This document shows, piece after piece, positions 22,092 to 35,310 of a DNA stretch of 64,000 nucleotides. A model generated the notes under the pieces. It ran no database searches, was not told the DNA's origin, and was given only the letters and a program-made list of their open reading frames with translations. Source of the DNA: Plotosus lineatus (taxonomy: Eukaryota; Chordata; Actinopteri; Siluriformes; Plotosidae); the NCBI GenBank assembly GCA_024760905.1, contig CM045745.1:20387282-20451281 (forward strand), given 5' to 3'. Within the stretch, counting starts at the first letter, position 1, and every line of letters starts with the position of its first letter. The position numbers and the translations under genes are program-made.

Positions 22092-23479
22092 TTTGGTTAT
22101 GTCCGTGCTATAGACAAATATTTGTTTATAACCCAACTGCCTTACTGAGCTCCGAAATAAAAACATTTATTTCAGGAAATAAATATGTTTTCATATAATG
22201 AGTCATGGATCCGGATAGCTCTTGTGGAGCATGCCCTGTGTATGAAACTGCATGTCCCTGCAGGGCTCTCCGAAAGCAAAATAATTTAATTAAAGTGAAA
22301 ATATTGCAAAAGTGTTGTGTTCACATGTCTCCCTTCATTCATAAATCATGTTTGACTTTGAGACGACGTTATTTTGCTTGCAACTATGAAGCACAGTTGG
22401 TTTCTTTGAGTCACACTGCACAGAAGATAAACTTTCCAGCAATTTCCACAGGGTGACTGGCTCAGGGGTTAAATCAAGCGATATTCTATAAGTTGTAATT
22501 TGTTTTATAAATTGATTCATGAAAATTTATTTTTTTTAAAGCATCTACTATTTTTCATTACTGTATAGCAAAGACAGTACGTGCAATGTGATTGGTCAGC
22601 ACATGAGCAGTAAATTGCAAGTAACCAGTGTGTATTGATGTGTGAGTTAGCCTTTAGCTAGCCAAACTGTGTGCTATGATTTTAGTTTAGTGACTTCCAT
22701 AGAAAGGTAAAAAAGGTTACGTTTATCTGTCAGGAATGCCGTAGGGCCAGGATATATACACTAGATAAGGAGTTTATTGTTAACTGATACCAAAAATGAA
22801 CCAATACAAACAAGTTAGCATACCATGTAGCGATGAAGCAAAATGGGTACAAAGCAAAGAAAACACCACTAGCATGGAATGTACTGAAAAGTACAACATT
22901 AAAGAAAACGAAGGTTGATGCCTGGATGGCCAGTGAAAGACATGACTTTTTACACAGCGGCAATAACAAAGGAGCTTCAAATCCAGTTCCTAATGCCCCC
23001 GTGAATGCCTCCCATTCTGGGGAACACTTTCGACGACAATTCAGAATTGATGTTGTGACACTACCAAAGTCCACACAAACATGAATGGAGACTTGTTCAG
23101 AAGCAAAAGCAAATAACAGTGACTCAAGTGAATGTAAAAGACTGCTATTTTAAAGTGCCATATAATGAACTGCTTATTAACCTTGTTTGCTATGTCTGTA
23201 TAAAGAAATGTTGACCCTTTGACCTTTCTGTGTACAAACCTCACCTTCGATTCAGTCCTTACTAAAAGACCTCAGGGCCGAGATTTCTTTATATGGACCT
23301 CGAGCAAGTTAAAGAAGCAGTTTGTATTTACCAGTGCTTCTAATTCATCATGTTGGGATTAAAATCAAAGCAAAAAATTTCAACAAACACATAAATACTG
23401 AAATTTCTGTCCGAGAACCTATGCAGATGCGCGCACCATAAAACCACCATTTGTGATTCAGGCACATGAACAGAGATGT
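22092..23479. other. Unclassified DNA
   Basis: No recognised repeat is seen. A weak open stretch near 22833-23084 on the plus strand has no recognisable domain, and I do not call it a gene. Confidence 0.4.
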
Positions 23480-23758
23480 CAATAAGTCCATTCATCCGTT
23501 ACCTATTGTGGCAGTTTTTCAGGGAGGTGCTGAGGCTGGAAAGAATCTCAGCTGATTTAATACAAGAAGCGGGGTACACTGAGAAAAGTTAGTTTATTGC
23601 CGTGCTCACACAGAGATAACCTGACCACATGCGCAGGCCTTTGGAGTGTGGGAGGAAACCCACACAAGAATTGCGAGAATGCTACATAAAAAATCTCAAT
23701 GAAATTCAAACCTGGAACGTTTGTGCTGCGAGGAGACATTACGCCACTTTGCCGCCCA
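23480..23758 (-). mobile_element. Diverged SINE-B copy
   Basis: Reverse-oriented landmarks remain: GCGGGGTACACTGAG, TTGGAGTGTGGGAGGAAACCC, and the decayed head ACATTACGCCACTTTGCCGCC. Confidence 0.65.
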
Positions 23759-23930
23759 ACTCTTACAACCTCAAATCAGAATCCGTATGGAAAATGCGAA
23801 TAAAAAAAGAAAGCGGTAATATATAAATTTCCCTTAACGTGTATTTCATTCCAGCCTGTATAAACACAAGATAATTCATGTTTTGTCTAGTCAAGAGCAT
23901 TTTGTTTATAAACATCAATTCTTGCCATTT

Positions 23931-25160
23931 AGGTTTGCAACACATTCCAAAAAAAGTTGGACCAATACAGTATTACCCACTTTGTACTGTTCCCTTTCCT
24001 TTTAACAAAACTCCAAACATGTTTAGCGACTGAACTAACCAAGTGACTAAGTGTTGCAGGTGTTGGTTTGTCCCCATCTTCCCACAAACAGCTTTTTTTG
24101 GGTGTGCAAGAGTACATAGTCTTTGTTGACACATTTTACGTTTCAAAATGTGAAAAACATTCTCTATGGGACACAAATCAGGGCTGCAGCCAGGCCACTG
24201 AAGCACGTGCACCCTCTTCTTACCCACCCATGCCATTGCTATGTGCGCAGTATGTGGTTTGGCATTATCTTACTGAAATAAGTATGGGTGTCCCTGGAAA
24301 AGACATCGCCTTGAAGGCAGCATTTGTTCATCCAAAATCGAGACGTACTTCTTCATATTAATGATGCCATCAAAGTTACCTTTGCCGAAAGCACTGACAC
24401 AACCCCATACCATGAGAGACCCTGGATTTTCGACTTGTAGCTGGTAACAGTCTGGATGGTCCATTTCCTCTTTGGTCCTCAGCACATGGTGTTCAGTTAT
24501 TCCAAAAAATAATTCAAAACTAATTAATCTCAACACAATACACGTCACTACTGCGCGATGGACCATCCCAGATGCTTCCGAGCCCAGAGAACCCAACAGT
24601 GCTTTTGGATACTATTTATGCAGGCTTCCTTCTGGCACGGTACAGTTCTATCTGGCATTTCTTAATGTAACTGCGTACTCTCGTGTTTGAGAGGGATTTC
24701 CCGAAGTAGTCCTGAGCCCATGCAGTTATGTCACTTATTGAAGATTTTTAATGCAGTGCCATCTGAGGACTCGGCGATCACGGCCATTCAGTTTGGGCTT
24801 GCGTGCTTGCCCTTTGCGCACAATAATTCCTCCAGACTCCACAAATCTTTTCACTGTTATGCACCGTGGAGGGAAAAATGCCCAAATCTCTTCCTATCTT
24901 TCTTTGAAATATTTTTCTTCATCATTTCAATTAATTTTTCCATGCACTTGGTGTATGCTTCATGGCATACTGGCAATCCTCTGCCCATCCTTGTTTCTAA
25001 AGAACTAGGCCTTTCCTGGATGCTGCTTTTGTAAAAAATCATGATTGCAATCACCTTTTTACATCACTAGTTTAAAATTACATCATTATTTAGTTATAAT
25101 ACCACATTACTACCCCTAAATTTCCACTGTCCCAACTTTTTTGGAATGTGCTGTAAGCCT
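23931..25160 (-). mobile_element. Tc1-like transposon with broken transposase
   Basis: Terminal repeats AGGTTTGCAACACATTCC and inverted AGGCTTACAGCACATTCC, each followed by AAAAAAGTTGG, bound the element. On the minus strand the frames give, in order, RKPKLNGRDRRVLRW and VRSYIKKCQIELYRARRKP (helix-turn-helix domain), NPGSLMVWGCVSAFGKG and MLPSRRCLFQG (catalytic core), a DNAKPHTAH box and SPDLCPIENVFHILKRK. The early catalytic Asp region (usual WSDE) is not recognisable. Stops and frame changes make it inactive. Confidence 0.85.
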
Positions 25161-25326
25161 GAATGTCAAGAATGAATGTTTATTTACAAATCAAATGATG
25201 TTGACAAGACAAACATAAAATATCTTCGGTTCATACTGTCTGCAATGAAATATAGGTCAAGGGAAATTCATAAATAACTGCTTTTTTAATTATTATTCAT
25301 ATTTCCAACAAACAAACAAAAAAATA

Positions 25327-25517
25327 CAGTGGTACCTTGATTTACGAATTAATCAATTCCGAGCTCATCAGTCAAAATGTTTAAATAAAACAAATTCCCA
25401 TAGAAAAAAATAGAAAACCAATTAATTCATTCTAACCCCCCCTCCCAAACGCTCATAACCTGACATAAACATGTATATTTGATCAAAATTAAAGATAAAC
25501 ATGTGAAAACAATAAAT

Positions 25518-25565
<48 letters not shown>

Positions 25566-26038
25566 ATGTACATTAACATTAATAATAATAAATAATAATA
25601 AAGCAAGAATAAACAATAAGTCAACTAACCCTTCCGATCATCAACTGCGACAAAGATGTCACGTGGACAGGCATGAGGGGGTGCGTAACAGAGAAGGAGG
25701 ACAAGGAGAATTTTGCGCATGTGCACACTACAGATGCCAGCAAGGAAAGGCTCGTGGTGAGCTCCCACAAGGCCAGTCCTTCTTGATGCTGGGGGGCACA
25801 TGTAACCCTGGGGAACATGCCATACTGTACTAGACTTAAGTGTAATTGCTCATCATCTACAGTAGGTGTAGGGAACACAGTGAGAGCGCCACTGCCACCT
25901 ACTATAGAGGATGTGCAATTTCACCAGAGCTTGTAAATCAAAATTTTGCTCGTTGAATGGGACAGATCTTTGGTGAGATTGAAGCTCGTATCATGGAAGA
26001 TTCATTATAAAAGACACTCATAAGTCAAGGTACCATTG
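25327..26038. mobile_element. Tigger-like group B MITE, complete
   Basis: The ends are CAGTGGTACCTTGATTTACG and the inverted CAATGGTACCTTGACTTATG, with TA on both sides (25325-25326, 26039-26040). It contains an (AAT)n microsatellite at about 25523-25564. The right half is closely similar to the left part of 19277-20409. Confidence 0.85.
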
Positions 26039-26164
26039 TAATAATAATAATAATTGCAAGTAATATTATATTTAACATACATGAATGCCTTAAGGAAGCT
26101 AAATATAAATATTAAAAATGCATACATTTATTTATCCCCAAGCTACAACAGTAACACTAATTCA

Positions 26165-26490
26165 GCCAACGTTTTCAACAGACATGCTGGGTTGTGCAGC
26201 GCTGTAGTGGTTAGCACTTCCACCTCATAGCAAGAAAGTCCTGGGTTTGAGCTCTATGCTTGGCAAGGGTGTTTCTGTGTGGAGTTTGCATGTTCTTCGC
26301 ATACTGATGTGGGTTTCTTCTGGGTGCTCTGTTTTCTTCACACAGTGCAAAGGTATGCATATTTTCTTGATTGAGATTTTTGATTGCCCCTGGGTGTAAA
26401 TGTGAATGGTTGTATGCTTGTGTTGACCTTGCATTGTCTGATGAGTTGTTCAAGGTTATCTCCCCTGTGGGCAGCCTTAATAAAGAATAA
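26165..26490 (+). mobile_element. SINE-B copy
   Basis: The head (GCTGTAGTGGTTAGCACTTCC, GGGTTTGAGCTC) is followed by TTTCTGTGTGGAGTTTGCATG, GTGTAAATGTGAATGGTTG and a decayed tail. Confidence 0.75.
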
Positions 26491-26544
26491 TGCTGTTCAG
26501 AAAATTAGATGGAATAAAAAATTATGTTCCAGTGTCAAATTTCT

Positions 26545-26905
26545 CCTTAAAAATACATTCATTCATTTTCTAAACTACTTAATACTAATGAGGGTCACGG
26601 GTAGGCTGACGCCCATCTCAGCAGACTCCGGGGAGAGCAGGGTACACCTTGGACCTCTCACCAGGCCATCACAGGGCCAACACTCACACAATCATTCACA
26701 CTCACACCTAGGAAGGATTTGGAACTGCCAATTGACCTAATGTGCATGTTTTTGGACGGTGGGAGGAAACCAGAGTACCCAGAAGGAACCTACACAAGCA
26801 CGGGGAAGAACATACCAAACTCCACACAGAAACGCCCAGGGTGGGAATGGGACCCAGGTCTTCTTGCTGTGAGGCGGACGTGCTAACCACTACGCCACTG
26901 TGCCG
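26545..26905 (-). mobile_element. Near-complete SINE-B copy
   Basis: Read on the minus strand, it carries the head (GTGGCGTAGTGGTTAGCAC), body (TTTCTGTGTGGAGTTTGGTA, CGTCCAAAAACATGCACATT) and full tail (GACCCTCATTAGTATTAAG) ending in repeated GAAT. It is the best example in the window of the complete head-to-tail order. The flanks CTTAAAAAT and CTTAGAAAT may be a short target duplication. Confidence 0.88.
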
Positions 26906-27781
26906 CCTGCTTAGAAATTATGACAATTTGAATAGTATGAGAACAATTACTTGTTTTCTGCCGACTCTAGCACGCACTCTCACACACACAGATAGAGGAG
27001 TGTAGGGACTGTATTTATGCTGTATGAATTCAGTAGGACAGCGTCCAGGTTGGTTAATGATATGAAACATTTGGCAGCATCATGTGTCTGTAATAAATGC
27101 TGATTCTGCTGTCATACCCCCACACCCCATTTCTCTCTCTTTCTCTATTTCTGTCTGTTTGTATTTTTTTCACATAGCCGTCTGGCGGTTCTCATCAAAG
27201 CCTGCTGTTCACTCACTGCTACATGCTAACTGCTAATTAACCCACATTCAGACCAGGGGGAGGGGAGAGGTGGCAGAGCATATATGGCCGATCACTACAT
27301 GCCTTGTTAAGCAGGGATGGACTAGACGATGGAGCCAGTCGAGAGGAGGAGTCGACAATCACAGGATCGTTTCACTGAGCGTGGGAGCGAATGGAAGTGG
27401 GGAGAAAGATGAGCTAGTTGAGGAAAAGGGTGAGGGACATAAACACATTCCTCTTTCCCATAGGGACAGTGTGAGTGAGGAAGAGAAAGAGAGTTCGGTG
27501 GATGGTTGAAAACACAGGGTGATGGCATTGATGTTGGCATGGCAACAGTGGGCACAATTACCAGTCCTAATGCCACCTCCTCTCAGCATTCTTTCGAGAT
27601 ATTGAGCGGATGTCCAGGATGGAGATGGACTGAGAGGGACATAGAGGGGGAGGGACAATGAAAGAATCCTGCTGAGTGAAGTGTTCTTTCTGTATGAATA
27701 TGCATAGAGCAGAGTGTGCTGTTGGACACGTGTTGAAACCTTTTCACCTGGTGTGGCGGGAGAAAGGCATAGGGAGTATGA

Positions 27782-27832
<51 letters not shown>

Positions 27833-27953
27833 TAATAGCTAATGAATCTACTAATGTCAGGGGATTTTTTTCCCTCATTTTTATATAATCATCCCTGCAG
27901 TGCTGGCATGGATTCTGCTGTGTGATTGTAATAGAAAGAAATTTTGAGAGGTG

Positions 27954-27992
<39 letters not shown>

Positions 27993-28420
27993 TCAACGCC
28001 GCCGACCTAATGAATCAAGCGTAATCTAAGACTTAGTATTTTAGCAAAGCCACATCTGTTTCTAATTTGACTTGTGTTTGTGCATTTAAACCATCTGCAC
28101 AAATCAACCCATGCATGCAGTGACATCTGTGCGCGTCACATGAGCAGTCGAGTAAATCTGATTAAAAAGATGTTGGATTCCCACCATTTTGTTTCATTCT
28201 ATATGAATTAAACAAAAACCAACCTACCAACAGTAACAAATAACCTCACCTGACTTAACAGTCCATTTCCTGCCAGACAGCGTCTGAACATTCACATTCT
28301 CACGGCTGGTTACAGTACAGTGTCCTGTATGTCCAGCTGTGGAAAACAATACTGAGACATTTCAAGTCTTGGCCTGTATGGATTGCGTTTAAAGCAGTTA
28401 GTGGTATATCAACTTATAGT
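26906..28420. other. Unclassified DNA with two microsatellites
   Basis: It holds (TG)n at 27784-27831 and (TA)n at 27957-27987. No exon or transposon is recognised. Confidence 0.45.
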
Positions 28421-31400
28421 GAGTCCCAGTGCCATCAATCTGATCAAGTCCCAGTGCATTCAATCTGATCAAGTCCCAGTTCCGTCAATCTGATCAAGTC
28501 CCAGTTCCGTCAATCTGATCAAGTCCTCTAACCTGTTCAAATGCCAGTACCATCAATCTGATAAAGTTCCAATACCTCAAGGCTGTTCAAATACCAATAC
28601 CATCAGTCTGATCAATTCCTAGCGCCATCAATCTGATCAAGTCCCAATACCTCAAACCTGTTCAAATGCCAATGCCATTCATCTGATCAGGGCCCAGTGC
28701 AATCTGTCTGATCAAGTCCCAATGCCATCAATCTGATCAAGCCGATCAAGCCATAGTACCATAAATCTGATCAAGTCCCAATACCTCAAACCTGTTCAAA
28801 TGCCAATACCATCAATCTGATCAAGTCCCAATACCTCAAACCTGTTCAAATGCCAATACCATCAATCTGATCAAGTCCCAATACCTCAAACCTGTTCAAA
28901 TGCCAATACCATCAATCTGATCAAGTCCCAATACCTCAAACCTGTTCAAATGCCAATACCATCAATCTGATCAAGTCCCAATACCTCAAACCCGTTCAAA
29001 TGCCAATACCATCAATCTGATCAAGTCCCAATACCTCAAACCTGTTCAAATGCCAGTACCATCAATCTGATCAAGTCCCAATACCATCAATCTGATCAAG
29101 TCCCAATACCTCAAACCTGTTCAAATGCCAATACCATCAATCTGAGCAAGTCCCAATACCTCAAACCTGTTCAAATGCCAGTACCATCAATCTGATCAAG
29201 TCCCAATACCTCAAACCTGTTCAAATGCCAATACCATCAATCTGATCAAGTCCCAGTACCATCAATCTGATCAAGTCCCAATACCTGAAACCTGTTCAAA
29301 TGCCAGTACCATCAATCTGATCAAGTCCCAATACCTCAAAGCTGTTCAAATACTAATACCATCAATCTGATCAATTCCCAGTGCCATCAATCTGATCAAT
29401 TCCCAGTGCCATCAATCTGATCAAGTCCCAATGCCATCAATTTGATCAAGCCCCAATGCCATCAATTTGATCAAGCCCCAATGCCATCAATTTGATCAAG
29501 CCCCAATCCATCAATCTGATCAAGTCCCAGTACCTCAAACCTGTTCAAATGCCAATGCCATCAATCTGATCAAATGCCAATACCATCAATCTGATCAAGT
29601 TCCAATACCTCAAACCTGTTCAAATGCCAGTACCATCAATCTGATCAAGTCCCAATACCATCAATCTGATCAAGTCCCAATACCTCAAACCTGTTCAAAT
29701 GTCAGTACCATCAATCTGATCAAGTCCCAATACCTCAAAGCTGTTCAAATACTAATACCATCAATCTGATCAATTCCCAGTGCCATCAATCTGATCAAGT
29801 CCCAATGCCATCAATTTGATCAAGCCCCAATGCCATCAATCTGATCAAGCCCCAATCCATCAATCTGATCAAGTCCCAGTACCTCAAACCTGTTCAAATG
29901 CCAATGCCATCAATCTGATCAAATGCCAATACCATCAATCTGATCAAGTTCCAATACCTCAAACCTGTTCAAATGCCAGTACCATCAATCTGATAAAGTC
30001 CCAATACCATCAATCTGATCAAGTCCCAATACCTCAAACCTGTTCAAATGTCAGTACCATCAATCTGATCAAGTCCCAATACCTCAAAGCTGTTCAAATA
30101 CTGATACCATCAATCTGATCAATTCCCAGTGCCATCAATCTGATCAAGCCCCAATGCCATCAATTTGATCAAGCCCCAATGCCATCAATCTGATCAAGCC
30201 CCAATCCATCAATCTGATCAAGTCCCAGTACCTCAAACCTGTTCAAATGCCAATGCCATCAATCTGATCAAATGCCAATACCATCAATCTGATCAAGTTC
30301 CAATACCTCAAACCTGTTCAAATGCCAGTACCATCAATCTGATCAAGTCCCAATACCATCAATCTGATCAAGTCCCAATACCTCAAACCTGTTCAAATGT
30401 CAGTACCATCAATCTGATCAAGTCCCAATACCTCAAAGCTGTTCAAATACTAATACCATCAATCTGATCAATTCCCAGTGCCATCAATCTGATCAAGTCC
30501 CAATGCCATCAATTTGATCAAGCCCCAATGCCATCAATCTGATCAAGCCCCAATCCATCAATCTGATCAAGTCCCAGTACCTCAAACCTGTTCAAATGCC
30601 AATGCCATCAATCTGATCAAATGCCAATACCATCAATCTGATCAAGTTCCAATACCTCAAACCTGTTCAAATGCCAATACTATCAATCTGATCAAATGTC
30701 AGTACCATCAATCTGATCAAGTCCCAATGCCACCAATCTGATCAAGTACCAATACCTCCAAGTTGTTCAAATCCCAGTGCCATCAATCTGATCCAGTCCC
30801 AGTGCCATCAATCTGATCAAGTCCCAATACCTCAAACCTGTTCAAATGCCAATGCCATCAATCTGATCGAGTCCCAATGCAATCAATCTGATCAAGTCCC
30901 AGTACCTCAAACTTGTTCAAATGCCAATACCATTAATCTGATCAAATAGCAGTACCATCAATCAAGTCCCAATACCACAAAACTGTTCAAATGCCATCAA
31001 TCTGATCAAGTCCCAGTGCCATCAATCTGATCAAGTACAAATACCTCAAAGCTGTTCAAATGCCAATGCCATCAATCTGTTCAAGCCGCAGTGCCATCAA
31101 TCTGATCAAGTCCCAATACCTCAAACCTGTTCTAATGCCAATGCCATCAGTCTGATCAAGTCCCAATGCCATCAGTCTGATCAAGTCCCAGTGCCATCAG
31201 TCTGATCAAGTCCCAGTGCCATCAATCTGATCAAGTATAAATACCTCAAAGCTGTTCAAATGCCAATGCCATCAATCTGATCAAGTCCCAATACCTCAAA
31301 CCTGTTCTAATGCCAATGCCATCAGTCTGATCAAGTCCCAGTGCCATCAGTCTGATCAAGTCCCAGTGCCATCAGTCTGATCAAATCTAGTGTCAATCTG

Positions 31401-31474
31401 ATCAAGTCCCAGTGCCATCAATCTGATTAAGTCCCAAAGCCACCAAGCTGCAATGCCATCATGCTGATCAAGTC
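28421..31474. repeat. 3-kb minisatellite of about 120 diverged 25-bp monomers
   Basis: Two monomer types are interspersed: A (core ATCAATCTGATCAAGTCCCA) and B (core CTCAAACCTGTTCAAATGCC), each 25 bp in phase. From 28800 to 29050 they alternate strictly as a 50-bp A-B dimer. Elsewhere A monomers run in tandem. The array edges are more diverged than the middle, as expected for a growing array. It has no spacers, no tRNA-like head and no transposon ends. Long open frames inside it are by-products of the repeat period. Confidence 0.97.
29467..30745. repeat. 349-bp higher-order repeat inside the minisatellite
   Basis: Three complete units (from 29467, 29816 and 30165) and a fourth partial unit (from 30514) repeat with a spacing of exactly 349 bp. 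Each unit has 14 monomers: 13 of 25 bp and one of 24 bp that lost a base in CCCCAATCCATC. Units differ by only a few substitutions (for example TGATAAAG at about 29991 and TACTGATACC near 30105), much less than monomers within a unit. Confidence 0.95.
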
Positions 31475-32164
31475 TCTCCTAGCAAGGCTTTCTTTACGTG
31501 TTTTTCCATTTAACATTGAAGACACACTGGGCACAGTGACTATAAATCACAAAACATAGTGATTTTCAGTTAATCACTGCCTGCATAAGAACGGTTTTTT
31601 GTTTTGTTTTGGGGTTTTTTTTTGGTGATAACTAAAGTTGAAGGATGAATTTCCAGCCTTACCTGTTGGCTGCAATTCATGTTCATCAATAAGCTTAATA
31701 AGAGGCATGCTGTTGATTCTTGTCTTCTCCAATTAAATAAAAAAATTGCAAGTCATAGCATAAGTTTGGTCACTCGTCTGCGCGAAAGCCGTATCCATAC
31801 TTAGAACTGGTATAGATCACCTCGAGTGACGCTCTTAATCACTCTGCTGTAGTGCAAACGAGAGATCTTTTGACGGAGTCATTCATGTATGATGGTTATA
31901 TTTTAGCATCACATGACTCACCCTTGTGTTACAGTTGTTAGTCCTAGACAACAACAAGAACAACAACAGTGGTATGTTTTTGACAGTCGATCAAATAATG
32001 TCTTCTTGTTCAAGCTTTGTCAGTAAAAATATATATACAGCAATATTTGTTCATTCATACAGAGGAAAAAATCATGCAATAAGAATAGAATACACCATCA
32101 GGGTTATTTATTTATAAGAATTAGGAATTTATTTATTTATTTATTAGAAGTAAGAGCCCCAATA
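31475..32164. other. Unclassified DNA
   Basis: There is a T-rich stretch near 31600 and a short (ATTT)n tract near 32130. Nothing else is recognised. Confidence 0.45.
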
Positions 32165-32515
32165 ATGTGTTGTATCATGTATTCCGCTTACTCCCAATAG
32201 GGTCACAGGGAGGCTGGTGCCTATCTCAGCTGACACTGTGCAAATGCAGGGTGCACCCTAAACAGCTTGCCAGACTGTTGCTCAGCAACACGGACAACCA
32301 TTCACACCCACACTCACACCTAAGAACATTATGGAACAGCCGGTTAACCTGATGTGCATATCTTTGTATTGTGGGAGGAAACCTCAGGACCCAGAGGAAA
32401 CACATGCAAGCACAGAGAAACCATGCAAACTCCATATAGTAACGTCCAATCCAGGGAATCGGAGCCAGGACCTTCTTGCTGTGAGGCTAACGTGTTAACG
32501 ATTGTGTCTCTCATG
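32165..32515 (-). mobile_element. SINE-B copy, moderately diverged
   Basis: The reverse-oriented tail (ATTCCGCTTACTCCCAATAGGG), body (CATATCTTTGTATTGTGGGAGG, CATGCAAACTCCATA) and head (GGACCTTCTTGCTGTGAGGC) are present in order. Confidence 0.82.
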
Positions 32516-33061
32516 CATATGCACTGTTAACTAACTTCAAGTATACAGTAAATATAATTAATATTTGGAGCACTCATCATATAAACATAAAATATAAAGC
32601 ATATAAAGAAATAAAGCATTGCATTACACCAGAGTTGTTATATCTACAACTATCTGGCATGTGTACTGGTATTTTTGCACAGTGTGCATGCACAAAATAA
32701 AGTGTGTGTGTATACATTGGATAATTAAGTGCGTTCATTTTGTATGACTTCAGTCCATCATTCTAACATTAAATACAACTATCCATCCATCATGTCATCC
32801 ATATATCCATCCATCTATTAGCTGCCTGCCAATCTCTGGATAGCTATAAGTGTGATGAGCAAATTTAAGTAATGATTTGTGAAACGGCAGAAAGCTTGAG
32901 TACACATTCCCACAGTATTCTATTCAATTTCTTTTTCACATATTATATCTAAAACAAACAGGGATTTTAAAACCTGGAAATAAGCACCATAGCAACAGCA
33001 ATACATCATCCACAAATACCACAGGACAGCCAGCTGCAATGATTAAGCAAAAATGATGAAA

Positions 33062-33064
<3 letters not shown>

Positions 33065-33153
<89 letters not shown>
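33065..33153. repeat. (TA)n (TG)n compound microsatellite
   Basis: About 22 TA units are followed by about 22 TG units without interruption. Confidence 0.97.
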
Positions 33154-33154
<1 letters not shown>

Positions 33155-33929
33155 TAAGAACTTGGTCCAGCTTGCAGTAAGTTCATTCTGCTGCTTGCGT
33201 AATGTTAGTGTGGAATAGTAAATAATGTTACCTTACTTGTCTGTGTCAGTTGCAGGACTCAATCAGCTCATGTCTGCAATCGTGAGTTTCCCGTGCTGTG
33301 TCTATGGGATATATATGTGTGTGACGGAGACTGTATCCATGTGCAGTTGTGTATCCTCTGTTCAGGTCCGGGGTGTCTGTTCTGTGAAATGCTGCTGAAC
33401 TTTATTCACTGAATTTCCAGAATGTTCCCAAGTCTCTCGCCGCATCTGGGTTCATTGCACACATCACGTTTCTTCTCAAAGTCTTCCAGAGACACCAGGC
33501 TGCTTTTTTTACTCGAATGGCTCTGTTCTGTCTCTCTCTTTCTCTCGCTCTCTCCCTCTCCCTAGACTTTATTTTTCAGTCATTTCACCCATCCTTCCTT
33601 CTTTCCTTCTCCCTCTTGGATGTGTTTATCGGTTTGTTATAAGTTGTCTGAGGTTATTGCTCATTCCTCCTCGTTGTCTGTCTATAACAGATTAGTTACA
33701 ATTTCCAGTGGTCATATGGTGCGTTTAATCAATGAAGCCTGGTTGCAGATGCTTAACGTCCGAGAGTAGAAACAGTCCCCTGTGCCAAAAATAAAACAAC
33801 GAGAGAACAATTAAGGAAGAAAGGAACATATAGAAAAGATGAAACTATTTGAGAGGGTTAGTAATCAAGCATTTTATTATTCAGGGGCTAATGTGACCAT
33901 ATTAAAGGGTATGATATTTTTTTTCCAGT

Positions 33930-33982
<53 letters not shown>

Positions 33983-34222
33983 ATCTTCCTCAATTTAGGT
34001 AAGTGTAAGAGATCTTATTCACACTTCTATATTCATTAATCCCTTTCTCTGTGTACCTGTATGTTTAATGTTAACATCACGGTAGCATCTCACCTCATTT
34101 AACACCTCATTTTTTTTTTTTTTTTATTTTTAATTTATTTATTTTTTTTTGAAATGTCAACGTAGAATTTTTTTGCTTTGCTGGTTCTCCTTTAAACTTG
34201 CTGTCTACCTCTCTCCCCTATT

Positions 34223-34282
<60 letters not shown>

Positions 34283-34665
34283 GTGTGTGTGACTTCTGCT
34301 CACTAAGTCACACAGCCTCCTAATCTCATACCAGCCCAGTTTTCTGTTCTCTCTAACTTGTCAATCATCTCAAGCTCATCAGCCAACCTTTCGTCAGAGT
34401 GACAGCATAGAGACAGCAAGATATGTGTAAAATTAATGCATTTGGATTGAACATTTAGACTATAAATGAGTATGTGTGTGTATGATGCATGTATGTATGC
34501 ACGCATGCAAGCAGCACACACAAAACAGTTTCCAGTCAGACATTTCTTCTATTTTTTTTTTTACTTTATCGTCCCATTTATCTGCCAATCTGGCAAAACT
34601 GTGATGTCTTCATATTCGTCACTGGCCTCCTTTTCAACAACATTGACATCTGCTCCTCAAATGAT

Positions 34666-34710
<45 letters not shown>

Positions 34711-35154
34711 ACCTGTTCACTTGTTAAACCTTGACTGACGAACAGTCCTGAAGGAGAGCAAAGTCAGACGAGTCACTTCCTTTAAAAGAGAGACCTCTCT
34801 CTCTCTCTCTCGCTCTCTCTCTCTCTAACAATCCCTTGCTCTTGCTCTCACCAGCTGTATGCTGCTGAATCTCTTCAGAGGACAAACCCCCTCTTTTTCA
34901 TCCCTCTGTCTCTCTCCTCGGCCGTTGATTGAATTTTAAGTCATTTTTAATCCCGTGGGTCAGAACAGGTATCCTGAAAGATTATAGAAAAAAGAAAAGA
35001 GACATGATGGATTTTATCTAGGCAGTCTTTGGCGTGCCAGTTATTTTTAGCAGTTCCCATCCGTATTTTGAGTTCTCCTATTCCAATTGTTTTATCTTCA
35101 TCCGTTTGATTTTCTTGCTTTTGGTAGTTGCTTCTGCCATTTTTTCCTCCCCAC

Positions 35155-35272
35155 CTGCAAAAGTCTGCAAGTGGGGCAGTGTGCGAGCGAGCACAGGAAC
35201 CCGAGAGAAGCAACTGTGCACGGCGCATCTGTTAAAACGTCTGATACAGGGAGAGAGGAACCGAGAGGGAGG

Positions 35273-35310
<38 letters not shown>

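Noticed and set aside
22833..23084. Open frame MKQNGYKAKKTP...
   Set aside because: Lys/Asn-rich, no recognised domain, no exon boundaries. It might be an old transposon coding scrap, but this is not supportable.
28421..31474. CRISPR-like array or repeat-containing protein gene (100-codon frames at 349-bp spacing)
   Set aside because: There are no unique spacers, the genome is a vertebrate, and the frames follow from the 25-bp period and the 349-bp unit (349 is not a multiple of 3, so each frame closes and reopens). No start context, splice sites or protein logic is seen.
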